A stretch of 64,000 nt of DNA from Ciborinia camelliae (taxonomy: Eukaryota; Ascomycota; Leotiomycetes; Helotiales; Sclerotiniaceae). The notes beneath the pieces are model-generated. The model saw only the letters and a list, made by a program, of their open reading frames with translations. It ran no database searches and had not been told where the DNA came from. The DNA is taken from assembly GCA_025890175.1 (NCBI GenBank), contig JANPYM010000002.1:3302391-3366390 (forward strand), in the 5' to 3' direction. Below are positions 11,008-21,861 of this stretch, piece after piece (the first letter of the stretch is position 1; each line of letters begins with the position of its first letter). Made by a program: the position numbers and the translations under genes.

Positions 11008-12048
11008 TTACATCCCTCTGGTTTGACCTCTTTCACAATTTACCGCATCCACCACTCCTGTTCGCTCCACAGCCTCCAAGAATCTTTCTCCCGTTTTCTG
11101 CTCATTGATCCATAGCAAATAAGACTTCCTCAGATACTTGGCCTTCCACTCATTCACACCCAATAGAGGCAGTTCATCGGCAATATAATCCCTCTTCTGC
11201 AAAAGCTTGCAATGCTGGCAGACTGGCTATAAATACCATCATCTTGCATACCTAGGAGAAGACCATCAGGTTGAAAAGGCGTTATACTCACGAAAGGCAT
11301 GCAGTAGATCTTGTGATGCATTATATTGCGTCGATTGAGGGTGGCGCAAATAGAGTAATCATCGCCATCACGTTGTCTGGAGTCAATCAATGACGTGTGT
11401 GAGTTGTGGATAGTGTCGTACAAGAGCTTGCATAGAAAGTGCTGGGTGGTAGATCTGCAGGATCTCCATGGTCATTCGAACCAACAAAATCTCCAGCTCA
11501 TACCGAAACGTTTGGGTCGCTTCAATCCTCAACAACTACTGGAACGTTGGAGCCATTTCAATATTCGGTCTTACTTGAACATTGGGCCCATCCCAGTATA
11601 CCGAAACATTTGGAGCTGCTTCTTGTCCGAGGTATAATTGAAAGTAATATGGATCTTTTGGGAAAGAATCACAGAAACGGGCTTGCTGACCTTGGACGCT
11701 TATGTTCAAGCAGCTAATAAGTAATTTCGATGCTTGACGCGCTAATGGACTCAGCTTCCGCTTGGAATAAAGAGTTACATATAGTGCTGAGCCTCAGACG
11801 CAGATGTTGCAGTCATGGAAACATGGAGCGAAGATCATTGCAAAAGTGAGCAGACCCATTGGCTTGTGCCTTCTGTGCCATTGCGATTTCCGCTCTCGAT
11901 ATCTATTGAAGTGGTTTTGGGCAATTGATTGGCGTCACAATGGTGAGGCCGGTATTGATTATGTGACGAAGTCTTTTAAGGTAGCAATGGTAAGGAGAAT
12001 GACCTGATTCCCGAGGTCATATTGGATTCTTTCTGGGGTGATGGACAT
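11008..12048 (-). pseudogene. Probable decayed gene of unknown family
   Basis: The minus strand has coding-like peptide in pieces that do not join into one frame. The C-terminal part is convincing. One segment from about 11430 to 11292 contains LLYDTIHNSHTSLIDSRQ and RRNIMHHKIYCMPF. A GTGAGT donor joins it to 11196-11008 with KRDYIADELPLLGVNEWKAK and LRKSYLLWINEQKTGERF. Upstream the frame shifts near 11430, and another open segment (about 11720-11430) carries DPYYFQLYLGQE, VYWDGPNVQV and ILLVRMTMEILQIYHP, interrupted by an in-frame TAG. Further upstream a possible start at 12048 reads MSITPERIQYDLGN but soon reaches a stop. I do not recognise the family. An unresolved multi-intron gene is the main alternative to a pseudogene. 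Confidence 0.4.
11489..11620 (-). repeat. Degenerate ~33-nt tandem repeat (11-residue unit)
   Basis: Read on the minus strand, four consecutive units of about 33 nt share a GCTCCAAATGTTTCGGTAT-like start. They translate to related 11-residue blocks: APNVSVYWDG, PNVQVRPNIEM, APTFQ(stop)LLRIE and ATQTFRYELEI. The units are strongly diverged. They lie inside the decayed gene. Confidence 0.45.
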
Positions 12049-12631
12049 GTTTGGCGAACCTGAACAAAATAGTTAATATTGACTGTGAGTTAGTTTTGAA
12101 GTATAGTTTCCAATAGCAAATAGCATTTATGAAACTGAGGAATCCGTGCTACGCATTCTTGTGAGTCGTTGAACTCTACGGAGGTTGGCAAGACACGATG
12201 GAAGAGTTGGATTACTCGTCGCCGTCCACCAGTGGGTGTACGGACTCATAAAACGACGCGAAAGTTGAATTCGACAACACCATCGCAATACTTCATTTTA
12301 CACTTCCAAATCCATTGGAATCATTCAATACAAATCAAATAATGAAACTATATGATTTAAACAGAATCAATTGAAAGTTAAAATAATCATGATTTTGGGA
12401 AGTTGAGAAGCGTTCCACGAACCCGTGGGTCTAGATACACGAAAAGTATCATGTGACAGGGTGTCTTGATCAATGGCGGATGTTCGGTTAAAGAAGATTC
12501 GAGAACTCTCTCTTGTCCGAGAGGTACAAATTATTTTTCTCCACCCCCAGTCCTCCGAGCTTCAATTCTTTGATATTCACCAAACAACTTTCTGCAAATT
12601 ACTTCCAGTGTAATCTTCAACTACCCTAAAG
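12049..12631. other. Promoter and 5' leader of HSP10
   Basis: About 580 bp separate the decayed minus-strand gene from the HSP10 start. It holds a consensus heat-shock element and a pyrimidine-rich leader (CTCCACCCCCAGTCCTCC) just before the ATG. Confidence 0.55.
12492..12506. promoter_or_regulatory. Heat-shock element upstream of HSP10
   Basis: AGAAGATTCGAGAAC contains GAA, TTC and GAA blocks each five bases apart (12493, 12498, 12503). This is the nGAAnnTTCnnGAAn arrangement bound by Hsf1 trimers. It lies about 130 bp before the HSP10 start codon, a suitable position for heat-inducible control. Binding itself is inferred. Confidence 0.75.
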
Positions 12632-13297
12632 ATGGTAAGTGAGCTTTGCAATTTGCTTATACGACAATGACCCCAATGCTCTGAGGCTGGTCAATTCTTA
12701 GAGAAATCCCCATAGCACTTTAGCTTCTCCTCTAAATTGCACCTACTAATGAATATTGATGTTGCAGTCTACCGCTCTTAAGTCCATCAAGTCTCTCGCC
12801 CCTCTCCTCGACCGTGTCTTGGTCCAGAGAATCAAGGCCGAGACCAAAACCGCAAGTGGTATCTTCCTCCCAGAGTCGAGTGTTAAGGAGCTCAACGAGG
12901 CTAGAGTTTTGGCTGTTGGACCCGGAGGTTTGGATAAGGATGGAAAGAGAGTTAGCTGCAGTGTGCAGGCTGGTGATAAGGTTTTGATTCCTCAGGTAAG
13001 TTGGATGGATGTGTTGTGGATGAGATGGGGATTCGGAGATGCTTGATTGGAGCTATTCTTGCGGATGAGGTGGATGACTGCAGCATGGACCAGTAACGGC
13101 GGGATTCAGAAGGTGTGCTGTATATGGATTGAAATGTACTGACTTTGGGTAGTACGGTGGATCGCCAGTTAAGGTTGGAGATGAAGAATACTCTTTGTTC
13201 AGAGACCATGAGTGAGTCCTATGTTCTCGCACACTCTCCTGGTTTGGAGCATATTACTGACGAAAGCTATAGTATCCTTGCAAAAATTAACGAATAA
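12632..13297 (+). CDS. HSP10: Mitochondrial chaperonin 10 (Hsp10)
   Basis: Four exons are inferred: 12632-12634, 12768-12995, 13153-13211 and 13273-13297, giving 104 aa. The first coding exon is only the ATG, followed directly by GTAAGT. The protein reads LLDRVLVQRIKAETKTASG, then mobile-loop residues GIFLPESS, VLAVGPGG, the roof-loop region, QYGGSPVKVGDEEYSLFRD and the canonical end DILAKINE. Hsp10 caps Hsp60 and enables the ATP-driven folding cycle in the matrix. Length and C-terminus match fungal orthologues exactly. The ATG-only exon makes the start invisible to ORF finders. Confidence 0.95.
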
Positions 13298-14524
13298 ACG
13301 CTTTCACGGAATTACGAGTTGACGGAGGGGTGTACCATAAATGTATTAAGTTGAGCATAGCGGGCAAAGAAAAAAAGATATCCAGTGAAAGGTGTTGGAG
13401 GGACATGTTGAAGAACTGGCCTAATACTGAGGGGCTCAAGGGGATGAAAGTTTTTCTGTATACCTTGATCTTCGCCGGTGGATTACCGTGCATGAATTGA
13501 AATGAATCTCATCTCCTCCCAAATCTCGAAGTGTTTCGAGGTAGGATGTACTTGGGTATAAATTGCGATCCAAGGGATTGTGTAATTTGTGTTCGCATCC
13601 TGCAGACATTGAAAGTTGTGTCTTGCTTTTGTGTTAGAGAATCAGCCCTCAAATAGCGTGCTTTTTGATGCAATTTACAATAAGCAGGCGATAGATCATA
13701 GGGCGAACGAATCCCGTGGGGGGAACTGCAAAAGCGCATGATAATTTAAAAGAATTTAGGTAATGTAGGTAACGTAGGTGTAAAGTCATATATGAATTAT
13801 TGGCGATTGTTTCTCAGGCCAAGAAAAGGGGTCATTTTCTGAAACGAAACGAAAATGTTTTTAACGCCCTGCTCAATTTCTCAAGAACCCGGAGAACCAA
13901 TAAACGATAGGGTCACAAAGATGGTCTGACATCAAAGTATTCCTCCAGCTACGCCTTTGATCTGATCTTATTATCTCGTGTACAGATCGTTCCATAGGTA
14001 GCTGGAGGTACTAGGTAGGGTCTTTTTGTAGGTTATGGGATGGATGTGCATTGTGTAAGTGGTATGGATTTTTTTTCCTTTTCGCATTTCAGTATTGAGG
14101 TTAGTTCAGTCAAAACAGGAGTACAGAAAAAAATAAGCAAAATCTTGCATACTCGTACAAGTATCTAGATATTAAATTACTCATTGTGAATGATTGAAGC
14201 GAATAGGAAGTTCGAGTTCTATTGAGGACAGCTTTGTCAGTCATCATAGGGAAAACAATATATCAACCGACTTTGACTGTGTATAATAATACCACACAAA
14301 ACCCTTCCTTAACAATCAATTTTAGAATCATCACGATCCTTTTTTTCCCTTCACAACACACTCATTTGTTTCTTTGGAAAAGAACTCACTTCCATTCTTT
14401 TCAATTTTTTATCTTATTTCTCAAATACTACATACTACATACTGCATACAGTATCGTATACAGGACTACAATACTGTTTACCCATTTTCTCCAGAAATCG
14501 ATCTTTCGAGAGAGAGAGAAAAAA
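13298..14524. other. Intergenic region before the AA9 gene
   Basis: About 1.2 kb, AT-rich, holding the HSP10 3' flank and the promoter and pyrimidine-rich leader of the AA9 gene. Short open frames on either strand lack recognisable content. Confidence 0.5.
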
Positions 14525-15994
14525 ATGAATCTCTCTCTTCTTACACTTGCCCTGGTGGCATGTTACTCTTCTCAGCTCGTGGATGCCCATACGGTCTTCA
14601 CGACACTTTTTGTAAATGATGTATCGCAGGGCGATGGAACCTGTGTTCGTATGCCTTCGGACCCTAGCACGGCTACTTTTCCTATCCATGCTCTGGATAG
14701 TGATTCTATGGCTTGTGGTATGTTATTATAGATCGACTTGCAATTTGTTGATGGGATGATGCTAATGCTGATAGGATTTAATGGTACGAAGGGAGTCGAT
14801 CGTGTTTGTCCCGTTAACCAGAGCTCGAAATTGAGCTTCTTGTTTCGCGAATATGCAGATGGTTCGAAGGCTGGAGCTATTGATCCCAGTCATAAGGGTC
14901 CTTGTGCTGTTTATATGAAGCGTGTGGCTTCTGCTATTAATGATACGGCTGTTGGATCTGGTAAGTGTTTTACTCTTATTTTGGTCTGAAAGCTGCAAGC
15001 CCAGAAATATATCGACATTTTTCAGTCTCACTACTTTCGATCAAAGCTAACTTCCTCCAAAGACTGGTTCAAAATTTGGGACGAAGGCTATGACACCAGC
15101 ACAAAACAATGGTGTACCGAAAAACTTATTCAAAACAATGGCTACCTCTCCGTCAACATCCCCAGCGATCTAGCAGGCGGATACTATCTCGCGCGCCCCG
15201 AACTTCTCGCACTTCATCAAGCTGATAAAACTCCTCCAGATCCACAGTTTTATATCGGCTGTGCACAAATCTATCTCGATTCTACCGCAACAGCAGTTCC
15301 TAAAGATACAGTTAGTATCCCAGGCTATGTCAAAATCACCGACCCGTCTGTTCTTTACAACATCTGGAATCCACCTCCTATACCCTATACCATGGCTGGA
15401 CCAGCACCCTATCAGCCCGGTATTTCACCTACTGACAACATCACTGGCGCCCAAGCCTCGAAATTCTCGTCAACCCAAGATCAGACAGAAGGACTTCTTC
15501 CGCAAAATGCTGTTCTCACTAATGCCAACTGGTGGGGCGTCGAAGTCTCTGCTTATACAACGGAATCCGGATGTTGGGATGCTAGTCAAAATTGTTGGGA
15601 CCAAACGACTGTCTGCTATGATAGTGCGCCGCCGACAGGTGATACGGGATGTCGGGATTGGGAGAATCATTGTACGGATATTCAAAATGGATGCAAAGCG
15701 GGCAATTTTAATGGACCACCTAAACTTGCCAAGACGACGGCGGCAGCTGTGGCTCCAACAGCTACAATCGCACCTGCGGCTTCGCAGACGGAGGGGGTTT
15801 ATGCGGCTAGTTTGACGGTGGTGGCGGCGGGCAATTTAAAGGTTAGTATGGATGGAAACTGTGGAGGTGATGGGACTGGACAGACGTGCAAGGGTAGCTC
15901 GTTCGGAAATTGTTGTAGTCAGGCTGGTTATTGTGGCAGCACGGGGGATTATTGTGGGATGGGATGTCAAGCAAATTTTGGGGTTTGCGGATGA
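14525..15994 (+). CDS. Secreted AA9 lytic polysaccharide monooxygenase with C-terminal CBM18
   Basis: Three exons are inferred: 14525-14717, 14775-14960 and 15063-15994, giving 436 aa. A 21-residue signal peptide ends in VDA. The mature N-terminus is HTVFTTLFVN, placing the copper-brace His1 first. The second copper histidine fits DPSHKGPCAVYM, and the axial Gln/Tyr site fits QFYIGCAQIYL. AA9 enzymes oxidatively cleave cellulose and related beta-glucans. After a catalytic core and a long Cys-rich linker (WDASQNCWDQ, DWENHCTDIQNGC) there is a Ser/Thr/Ala spacer. The last ~48 residues form a hevein-like CBM18: CGGDGTGQTC, GNCCSQAGYCGS and DYCGMGCQ. CBM18 normally binds chitin, whereas most modular AA9s carry the cellulose-binding CBM1. 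Both domains look intact. Confidence 0.92.
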
Positions 15995-16918
15995 GGGAAT
16001 TGGGAAGGAGGGTGTTGGTGGGAGGGACGGTATTAGCTGAAGACATATTAAGCATGGAATATCGAGACGTGGTGCGGTATCTAGGATCAGGAAATGATGC
16101 GATTGCCGGCGTGCAATTAGGCTTGTTTTGACAACAGCAGAAAGGAAAGTTTCGAGCAGGATTCGACATCCTCGGCATTGGGAAAGGAAGGCGGGCCTTT
16201 TATTCATTCTATTCTGTGTATGTTTTAACAATTAAATTTAGATCTTAGGTCAGAAATATGATGACTAAGACAGTATATTCGTTTGGAATTTGTTCATGTG
16301 AAATGGTATTTCTATTTGCTCGGTCAATAGTAGCAGCAGCTGGACACTGAGATGAGCATCAAGTCTCGAGGTCGATGTATACTTACAACTTAAAGGATGT
16401 GCTCTTCAAAACAAAAATACATACGAATTAATATTTTTGAAAACCGAAAAAGTTAAATAGAAAATGGGGAATTGTTTTTTGTTAAAAAATAAAAAATTCA
16501 AGACACAGCTCCCGGTGAGCTTCGTAACATTTAAACCACTGGTGAGCTCCCGGTGACCGTTGTCGATTGAATTCTAATGGGACGAATTCCAGAATAGTAG
16601 GATCGTAATTACTACTAAGTATATTCATTATAGTTCGGATTTAATATATATTTATACTTTTTGAAAGCAAATAAATATATTTCTCTGAAATGAATAAATA
16701 GAAAGTAGAATTGTAGCTTAAGGAGAAGTATAGTTGAAATGAAAAACCTATCTCCGGTGAGCTCCCGCTCGATTGTGAATCCTCGTCATGCTAGTGGTGG
16801 CGTGCACGCACGCGAGAGCCGCGGCCGCATTATGCCCCACGATTTGAACTTCCCCTCCAAATTTAAATTTGAATTGAAAGTTTGTGACAAGTTCACGTAA
16901 CGTCGACATTTTACAGTT
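15995..16918. other. Intergenic region before TYW1
   Basis: AT-rich, especially 16,430-16,750, with three copies of a GGTGAGCTCCCGG word. The last ~150 bp before the TYW1 ATG are the likely promoter. No gene is seen. Confidence 0.5.
16508..16767. repeat. Three copies of a GGTGAGCTCCCGG(TGA) word
   Basis: GCTCCCGGTGAGC lies at 16508-16520, GGTGAGCTCCCGGTGACC at 16541-16558 and CTCCGGTGAGCTCCCG at 16752-16767. These GC-rich, nearly palindromic words stand out in otherwise AT-rich DNA upstream of TYW1. Confidence 0.6.
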
Positions 16919-19381
16919 ATGGTCTACGATACTTGGATTTCGAAGCCGATTTGGTCGTATGAGATCGATGGTAAGATATTCTCCTTTCAGCGCCAATTGA
17001 TAAACACATATTAACCAATGTACAATACAGATATCATCGCATCATGGCATCTCTATCGCATCCCAATTATCCTTACGACGGCCACTATCCTCATACTCGT
17101 CAGAATAACCCTTCGCCCTCGAGCTCCGAGAGAGAAATTATCTGCATCGCCTTTGCCCGCATCACCAGTTCTACCTGCGGTAAAAGAGAAAATATCACCA
17201 CCTGCAATTGACGAAAAGAAAACGAATGGCGTCAAAGCCCCACGAAGAATAGTTGGAGGAGTCAAGAAACGCAAATCTTCCGAAGAAAACCTGCAAACTA
17301 GCCCCGAAAAGATTCAAGTCCTCATTTTCTTCTCCTCGTTGACTGGTACGACCGAAAAGACCGCAAATGCTTTCACGGAAAAGCTTACGGGTAACCTCAA
17401 AACTCGCGCACAAGAGCAAGAAATTAAATATCTCGATCCTCAACTACTCGACCTTTCATACATCGATTATGACGACTATTTTATCAATCCACCAAAGGGC
17501 GAACCTGGAACTAGTTATTTCTATCTAGTACTTATCCCCAGTTATAATATCGATACTGTGTTGGACAATTTCCTGGAACATTTACAAGAAACGCATAATG
17601 ACTTTAGAATTGATACGTCGCCATTGTCTCCATTGTTGGGGTATTCGGTGTTTGGGTTTGGGGATAGGGAAGGTTGGCCAACAGAAGAGGAGGGATTTTG
17701 TTCGCAAGCTAGGGATGTGGATAAGTGGTTAGCAAAGTTGACTGGGAGAAAGAGGGCGTTTCCTTTGGGAATGGGTGATGCGAAAAAGGATGCGGCAGAG
17801 AGATTGGAGGAGTGGAGAGAAGGGGTGGAAGATGTTTTGGAACATATTGCAAAGACTGGAAGTCTAGGCGAAGGAGTTGTTGGAAGTGGAGATGCGGTAG
17901 AGAGTGACGTGGAAGATATTGAGGATGATGACGACGGAGAGGTTCTCTTTGATGATCAAAATGTTGCTTCGAGAAAGACTAAGATGCAGAAAAAGGAGGA
18001 TAGTCTGAATGATTTGGAGGATATTGGCGGCGTCCTGAACAATACAGAAACTATTGAGAACACCACCGATGAACAACCGGAAGAACTCGAGATAGACTTT
18101 ACGACAGTCGGATTGAAGAAGGGGAAAGCAAAGACAGCCCCAGCTGTAGTTAAGGAGATGGTACCCAAAACATCACCTACATATGCGGCTTTGACAAAGC
18201 AAGGCTACTCAATTGTGGGTTCACATTCGGGAGTGAAGATTTGTAGGTGGACAAAATCGGCCTTACGTGGCCGAGGTTCTTGCTATAAATATTCATTCTA
18301 TGGAATTGCATCCCACCAGTGTATGGAAACTACACCCTCGTTGTCATGTTCCAACAAATGTGTCTTTTGCTGGAGACACGGCACCAATCCCGTCGGAACA
18401 ACCTGGAGATGGAAAGTTGACCCTCCAGAGATGATCTTCGATGGCGTTAAAGCCGGGCATTACAAAAAGATCAAGATGATGCGAGGAGTTCCCGGTGTCC
18501 GAGCCGAACGTTTTGCAGAAGCAATGCGTATTCGTCACTGTGCTCTAAGTTTAGTCGGCGAACCCATCTTCTATCCTCATATCAACGAATTCACCAGCAT
18601 GCTCCACAAAGAACACATATCCACATTCCTTGTGTGCAATGCGCAACATCCCGACCAACTCGCCACTCTTCAACCCGTCACCCAACTCTACGTTAGTATC
18701 GATGCCTCAAACAAAGAGTCTCTCCGTAAAATTGACAGACCTCTCCATCGAGATTTCTGGGAACGTTTCCAACGTTGTCTTGATATCCTTCGTGAACGTC
18801 GTTTTGAACAACGTACCGTATTCCGCCTTACGCTCGTAAAAGGTTTCAATATTGAAGACGAAGCAGAAGGCTATGCGGACCTTGTAGAAAAAGGATTGCC
18901 TTGTTTCGTGGAAGTCAAAGGTGTCACATATTGCGGAACATCATCTTCCGCTGGCGCAGGACTCACGATGCAAAATGTACCATTCTACGAAGAAGTTTGC
19001 GCTTTTGTTGAAGCCCTTACTGCATCTCTTAAGCGAAGAGGGTTGGGTTATGGTATTGCAGCGGAGCATGCCCATAGTTGTTGTATCTTGATCGCCGCTG
19101 ACAGATTCAATATTAAGGGTAAATGGCATACGAGGATTGACTACAAGAAATTCTTCGAGTGCTTAGAGAGTGGGGAGAAATTTGGCCCGGAGGATTATGT
19201 AGGTGACGAGACGCCGGAATGGGCAACGTGGGGAAAGGGTGGCTTTGATCCGAGAGATGAGCGGGTGTATAGGAAGGGGAAGAATAAGGTTCCTTTGCCA
19301 GAAAGTCAGGGGATGATTATGGGGGAGGTCGAGGATGAGAAGGATGAGGGGAAAACCAGTGGGGATGCTTTAGCTTTCTAG
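16919..19381 (+). CDS. TYW1: tRNA 4-demethylwyosine synthase (Tyw1)
   Basis: Two exons are inferred, 16919-16970 and 17031-19381, giving 800 aa. The N-terminus from exon 1, MVYDTWISKPIWSYEID, joins in frame to a membrane segment (IPIILTTATILILVRITL, about residues 29-46). A flavodoxin domain begins near residue 110 (VLIFFSSLTGTTEKTA). A Glu/Asp-rich linker follows, then the radical-SAM core with CSNKCVFC (Cys457, Cys461, Cys464) for the 4Fe-4S cluster. A wyosine-forming C-terminal domain ends the protein. Tyw1 makes the tricyclic base of wybutosine at position 37 of tRNA-Phe from N1-methylguanosine and pyruvate. The acidic linker and N-terminal anchor fit the eukaryotic form. An ATG at 17018 also lies in frame but would discard exon 1. 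Confidence 0.95.
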
Positions 19382-20303
19382 ATTTTAGCCATCTCATCTT
19401 CTCATATAATAAAATATCCTCGCTACCTACCATAGCTCACAAGATCCAAAAATTAGAGATCACTATCCAAAACTTAACAACCTCCACCATATGTCATTAC
19501 ACATACAATCCAGCCGCAAAAAGTACATATCAAAGCACATAGAAGATATATCCCAAACATCAAAAGATAGAAAACGAAAGAACAGCTTCAAACAGCCATA
19601 TGACGGCGTACTTCTTTCCCCTCGACGTAAACCCCCCTGGGAGCGGATTGTAACTTTTGTTCCCCTCGCTCTCCACAAAAGCTCTCCCCATCATGACCCG
19701 AAACTGTTCTTACAGAAAAGCTCCCAGGTACCTACACCGTCACGCACACAGACCATAAGGAAGATCCAAGGCACATTCACCATTTCATCCAATGTCAATG
19801 ATGAAACATCAACCCACACGGTAGAAAAGAGCCAGGTAACTTCTAAATGATTTTGATTCTTAAACAAATTTGGAACATGTTGTATTGTTGTAGTGACTAG
19901 AGAGCTAGTGTACATGGAACCATTGTATAACAACAATGAATCACAAATGTAATATTGTATTCGCTGACTCCGATCCCCATCCCAACCTCGCCTATCATAA
20001 GATATGCGTTTCATTTCGGACCATGAATCTCGCCCGGAACACCTAAAGTAGAATACCAGCCCTCCCAACATGAACATGCAAATATCCCTTCCCGTCCGTC
20101 CGAGTACCAAACACCAGCCGGTAAATATCACCGGCCACCCTTTACCCACGTAACAAAGCAAATTATGGCCACCCTTGGAACGATGTAAAGTCCAGTAAAA
20201 CTCCCTTCTCCCACATTCCACTCCGTATTTCATGTTCATAAAAATTCATCTGAAGCCCAGCTATCAGTACGTTTATCTAGTCAATAGATGAAGAATCCCT
20301 CAA
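19382..20303. other. Convergent intergenic region TYW1 / FAR1-type gene
   Basis: About 0.9 kb between two gene ends. A 182-codon open frame at 19691-20239 on the minus strand has no recognisable motif and atypical composition, so I do not annotate it. No repeats of note. Confidence 0.45.
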
Positions 20304-21861
20304 TCAGGCCGTAGGATTTGCGCTCGCCTCTCCCGGATCAGCCAACTCCTCTCTTCGAATCATTACCCTCTCATTACAAATATCGATGAACATCTCAAAT
20401 TTCTTGATCACAATATCCTTCTGTCTTAATTCTTCTTTCAGTTCCTCTACTTCTCTCTTCCAATCCGCCGTAATCTTTTCCACTTCTGCTTGGGCGTTGG
20501 CAACCTCAGTTCGAAGTTCGGCGCGGAGCTTTTCTTCGAATGTCATGGGGGGCTTTTTATAGAAGGTGGGGAGGGATTCCATGGCTGTGGGTTCTACACG
20601 AGAGGGATCTCGTTTGATGGCGGCTCGGGCGTTGTAGATGTCTCGAGGGAGGAAGCGAATGGTGGGGTTCTCGCGGTGAAGGATCTCGAGGGTTTCTTTT
20701 ACAGACACACCTGGGGTGTCTATTGGCTAATTGTTCATAAATGTGAGGGATTAGATTTGACATACCGTTTTCCTCTAGAGCCTTCACAGCGGCAATTGCC
20801 TTAGGATCTAACTTTCTAGCCCCGGGATGCTCGGTAGGACTGTCGCTCGGTGGATGATTGTGTGTTAAGTGCTCTCCATCAATACGACCTCTCAGAAGCC
20901 AAGCAGTCTTGTTTTCAAGGCCAAAAACTCCAAACTCGCAACCACATTTGCGTGATTTAGTCTTGCGTTGCCGCTGTTCACCCGGTACTTTTTCCTTGTT
21001 GTTTCCGCCGCGGTCACATATTAAGAACACTTTCTTCAGACCTCGGTTATCACGTTTGGATCTGCCAATAACAAACGCATAACCATGTGCCAGAGCATGC
21101 GCCTGTGCAGCTGCAAACAGAGCTTCGAAAGTCGGGTAACTGCCTCCAGGCGGAGCCGATAACATTTGACCTTCAACTACTTCTGGAGCTTCAGTTTCAT
21201 CATGTGCATCAGCCGGAGAAAGAAGAGAGCTGTTCGGATCTAATTGTTGATCGAGTGAAAGTTGGGGATCAATCAGGGACATATCCTGAGTGGAGCTTGC
21301 CGGTGAATCTTGCGGTCTCGCAGATCCGAGGTTTGAGTTCGCGGGGGAGGGGTTCATGGAAGGTCGCTGAATGCTAAGACTTTGTCCTTGCAACGCGGGA
21401 GATTGTGACTGTCGTTGCTGGGATGCAAAATCTCGAGCTTGACTCATGGCGGATGGGGGAGTTTGATGAACGGCATGATTGACAGTCATGGATTGGGTTT
21501 GCGGGGTATGTTGAGGGGCCATGTGAATTGCTGCACCCATGGGCGGTGGGCCATTTTGCCTCTGAGGCTGTCGTTGAGGAATTTGACCATTTGTAGTATT
21601 ACTCAAGATGCCTTGAGCAATTTGTTGTTCTGCAGATACTCCATTGTTTCCATTCTGTCTTGGTGGGACTGGTTGCTTATTGGCGTATGGGGTAGTGTAT
21701 GGAGAATTGTGTTGTAGAATTGGTGGACCACGAATACCCGTTGATGTTGGTCTTGGGTAAACATTGTTTTGTTGACCAAGATTTTGTTGGCTTGGAAAGA
21801 GGTGATGTTGTGGGTTTGGTTGATATGGAGTTCTCGTAGTATCTTGAGGTGGTAAAGACAT
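20304..21861 (-). CDS. FAR1/WRKY-GCM1-type zinc-binding DNA-binding protein
   Basis: Two exons are inferred, 21861-20766 and 20710-20304, giving 500 aa. The first half is Gln/Pro/Asn-rich, resembling an activation or low-complexity region. From about residue 240 a FAR1-like domain reads YPTFEALFAAAQAHALAHGY, then KVFLICDRGG, SRKCGCEFGVFG and GEHLTHNHPP. The spaced Cys, Cys-Gly-Cys and His-Asn-His fit the zinc ligands of the WRKY-GCM1 fold shared with FAR1 factors and MULE transposases. The C-terminal ~80 residues, rich in Glu, Lys and Ala, are predicted coiled coil. There is no transposase catalytic domain, so it is probably a domesticated-type transcription regulator. Its targets cannot be told from sequence. 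I chose MSLPPQ; an in-frame ATG seven codons upstream is possible. Confidence 0.75.

Noticed and set aside
16430..16750. AT-rich stretch considered as a RIP-mutated transposon
   Set aside because: No transposase-like peptide in any frame and no long duplicated sequence in the window, so there is nothing to show RIP acted here.
19691..20239. A 182-codon minus-strand open frame
   Set aside because: It has no recognisable motif, and its composition is rich in Trp, Cys and Gly with no domain pattern. It sits where the 3' flanks of two convergent genes should be. Length alone is not enough.
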